Shown piece after piece: positions 6,310-7,297 of a DNA stretch of 7,297 nt (position 1 is the first letter of the stretch; each line of letters starts with the position of its first letter). The stretch comes from Candidatus Faecivivens stercoripullorum. Its GTDB lineage: Bacteria > Bacillota > Clostridia > Oscillospirales > Ruminococcaceae. The notes under the pieces are model-generated. The model saw nothing but the letters and a program-made list of their open reading frames with translations, had not been told where the DNA came from and made no database searches. A program made the position numbers and the translations under genes. Location of the stretch: NCBI GenBank assembly GCA_018715285.1, contig DVLW01000001.1:1-7297 (forward strand). The letters run 5' to 3'.

Positions 6310-7203
6310 ATGGATCTCAAACAACTTCGATATTTTGCCGCAGTTGCCGAACAGGGCAGCGTTTCCGCCGCTGCACGGCAGCTGTTTATGTCGCAGCCTC
6401 CGTTGAGCACACAGATCAGGCAGCTGGAAGAAGAACTGGGATGCCACCTGTTCAACCGGGATGGAAGACGTTTTATTCTGACGGATGCGGGAAAACTGTT
6501 GTATGAGCGCACCCAGGGCTTGCTTGGGATGGCAGATTCCATGGAAAAGGAACTTCGCGATTTTCGTGAAGGTGCCTGCGGAACCCTGCGGCTGGGAGCG
6601 GTGTCTTCTATCTGCGGGATGGATTTGTCGGAATGGCTGGCAGCTTTCTGGAAAAACTATCCCGAGGTAAGAGTCGAAATCAGCGAACAGAATACCTATC
6701 AGCTGCTTGAACAACTGCGCAGTCACCAGCTGGATCTCGCAATTATCCGTACGCCTTTTTTGTCAGATGGCTTGCAATGCCGTGTTCTTCGTCAGGAACG
6801 GATGGCGGCTGTCGGTAAACGGTCTGCATTTGAACGGATATTGGGAAAGATGCCGGAAACGCTGTCGATACAGCAGCTGGAAAATCTGCCGTTGATTATC
6901 TACCGCAGATGGGAACCGCCTTTGACCGAGCTGATGAGAGAAAAAGGACTGGTTCCGACGTACTTCTGCATCTGTGATGATGCGCGGACGGTTGTCTCAC
7001 TGGCAAAAACGGGAATGGGAATTGGTATTGTGCCCGATTCATCAGCTGAGGAGCTGGGCGGAGAATGTCAATGCGTGGAAATCGTTGATCCGAAGTTTCA
7101 ATCGGCAATTGTAGCGGCGGTATGTGAGGGTGCTTACCTGTCCTCTGTTGCAAAGTTGTTTTTGGAATATCTCCCGCGGCCGGAAATGCCCTCGGCAAAC
7201 TGA
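6310..7203 (+). CDS. LysR-type transcriptional regulator
   Basis: A 297-residue DNA-binding regulator of normal LysR length. The N-terminal winged helix-turn-helix (about 1-60) carries the family pattern: LKQLRYFAAVAEQGSVSAAA, then SQPPLSTQIRQLEEELG, then LFNRDGRRFILTDAG. A linker helix (about 62-88) leads to a two-lobed effector-binding domain (about 91-290) with LRLGAVSS at its first strand and LAKTGMGIGIVPDS near 231-244. Such proteins work as tetramers in the cytoplasm and respond to a small-molecule ligand; the ligand cannot be inferred. The ATG at 6310 has AAAGGA 7 bases upstream (6297-6302). Divergent orientation suggests control of the YibE/F gene and of its own promoter; dyads past its stop raise the possibility that it also controls the next gene downstream. 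The C-terminus is intact, and no clear terminator follows within the window. Confidence 0.95.
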   Translation: MDLKQLRYFAAVAEQGSVSAAARQLFMSQPPLSTQIRQLEEELGCHLFNRDGRRFILTDAGKLLYERTQGLLGMADSMEKELRDFREGACGTLRLGAVSSICGMDLSEWLAAFWKNYPEVRVEISEQNTYQLLEQLRSHQLDLAIIRTPFLSDGLQCRVLRQERMAAVGKRSAFERILGKMPETLSIQQLENLPLIIYRRWEPPLTELMREKGLVPTYFCICDDARTVVSLAKTGMGIGIVPDSSAEELGGECQCVEIVDPKFQSAIVAAVCEGAYLSSVAKLFLEYLPRPEMPSAN

Positions 7204-7207
7204 CAGT

Positions 7208-7222
7208 TTTTATCTGATAAAA
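7208..7222. repeat. T-N11-A type dyad just after the LysR gene
   Basis: TTTTATC-T-GATAAAA is a perfect 7-bp inverted repeat around a single base. Its 13-bp core (7209-7221) has the T-N11-A form with dyad symmetry expected of a LysR-type binding box. It is centred about 84 bp upstream of the expected start of the promoter at 7264-7292. The one-base centre makes it unsuitable as an RNA hairpin. Binding is only inferred. Confidence 0.4.
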
Positions 7223-7258
7223 TTGTTGGGGTGCCAGAAAATGCAAAAGCATGGGAAA

Positions 7259-7276
7259 ATCAATTGACAGATTGAT
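7259..7276. promoter_or_regulatory. Operator-like dyad across the -35 of the last promoter
   Basis: ATCAAT (7259-7264), 6 bases, ATTGAT (7271-7276) form an 18-bp dyad whose centre lies on the TTGACA -35. A protein bound here would block RNA polymerase. The even-length dyad does not fit a LysR T-N11-A box, so a different repressor is more likely if it is real. Confidence 0.4.
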
Positions 7277-7292
7277 AGAAAATATGTATAAT
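7264..7292 (+). promoter_or_regulatory. Perfect consensus sigma-A promoter of a downstream gene
   Basis: TTGACA (7264-7269), exactly 17 bases, TATAAT (7287-7292). Both hexamers and the spacing match the vegetative consensus. Transcription would begin at or just past the right edge, so the gene it serves is outside the window. Confidence 0.85.
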
Positions 7293-7297
7293 TTTAT

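Noticed and set aside
7240..7255. A small ATGC-AAAA-GCAT hairpin considered as the LysR gene terminator
   Set aside because: The stem is only 4 bp and is followed by GGGAAAATC rather than a T-run; no terminator for the LysR gene can be supported in the window.

Overview
The window looks like ordinary chromosomal DNA of a low-to-mid GC Bacillota, most likely a spore-former-related Clostridia (Oscillospiraceae/Ruminococcaceae-like). This is inferred from strong AGGAGG/AAAGGA ribosome-binding sites, extended -10 vegetative promoters, a SpoIIQ-like M23 protein, a serC-serA pair with the short ACT-type SerA, and a single-chain YibE/F protein. The genus cannot be fixed from sequence alone. No mobile element, CRISPR array, rRNA or tRNA was found.

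Layout, left to right. (1) 1-321 (-): N-terminal part of an AEC (auxin efflux carrier) family permease, running off the left edge, with a strong extended -10 promoter. (2) 448-493: a long rho-independent terminator on the minus strand. (3) 557-1777 (-): membrane-anchored M23/LytM-domain protein resembling SpoIIQ, with a long hydrophilic cytoplasmic N-terminus and an acidic Ser/Thr/Glu linker. (4) 1778-2222: a 445-bp AT-rich intergenic region holding the divergent promoters of the M23 gene and serC. (5) 2223-3320 and 3366-4532 (+): serC and serA, an operon for the first two steps of the phosphorylated serine pathway, with a hairpin between the genes. (6) 4560-4598: a terminator hairpin between convergent serA and the next gene. 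(7) 4619-6052 (-): an 8-TM YibE/F-family membrane protein of unknown function. (8) 6310-7203 (+): a LysR-type regulator, divergent from the YibE/F gene. (9) 7264-7292 (+): a perfect consensus sigma-A promoter with a dyad across its -35, for a gene beyond the right edge.

Functional links. SerA oxidises 3-phosphoglycerate to 3-phosphohydroxypyruvate and SerC transaminates it to O-phosphoserine; no phosphoserine phosphatase gene lies in the window. The LysR gene may control the divergent YibE/F gene, the unseen downstream gene, or both. The AEC permease, the M23 protein and the serine operon are separate transcription units with no evident shared role. I did not find a convincing undescribed system. 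The points most worth a second look are the altered active site and possible sigma-F promoter of the M23 protein, the serC-serA intercistronic structure, and the operator-like dyads around the end of the LysR gene.
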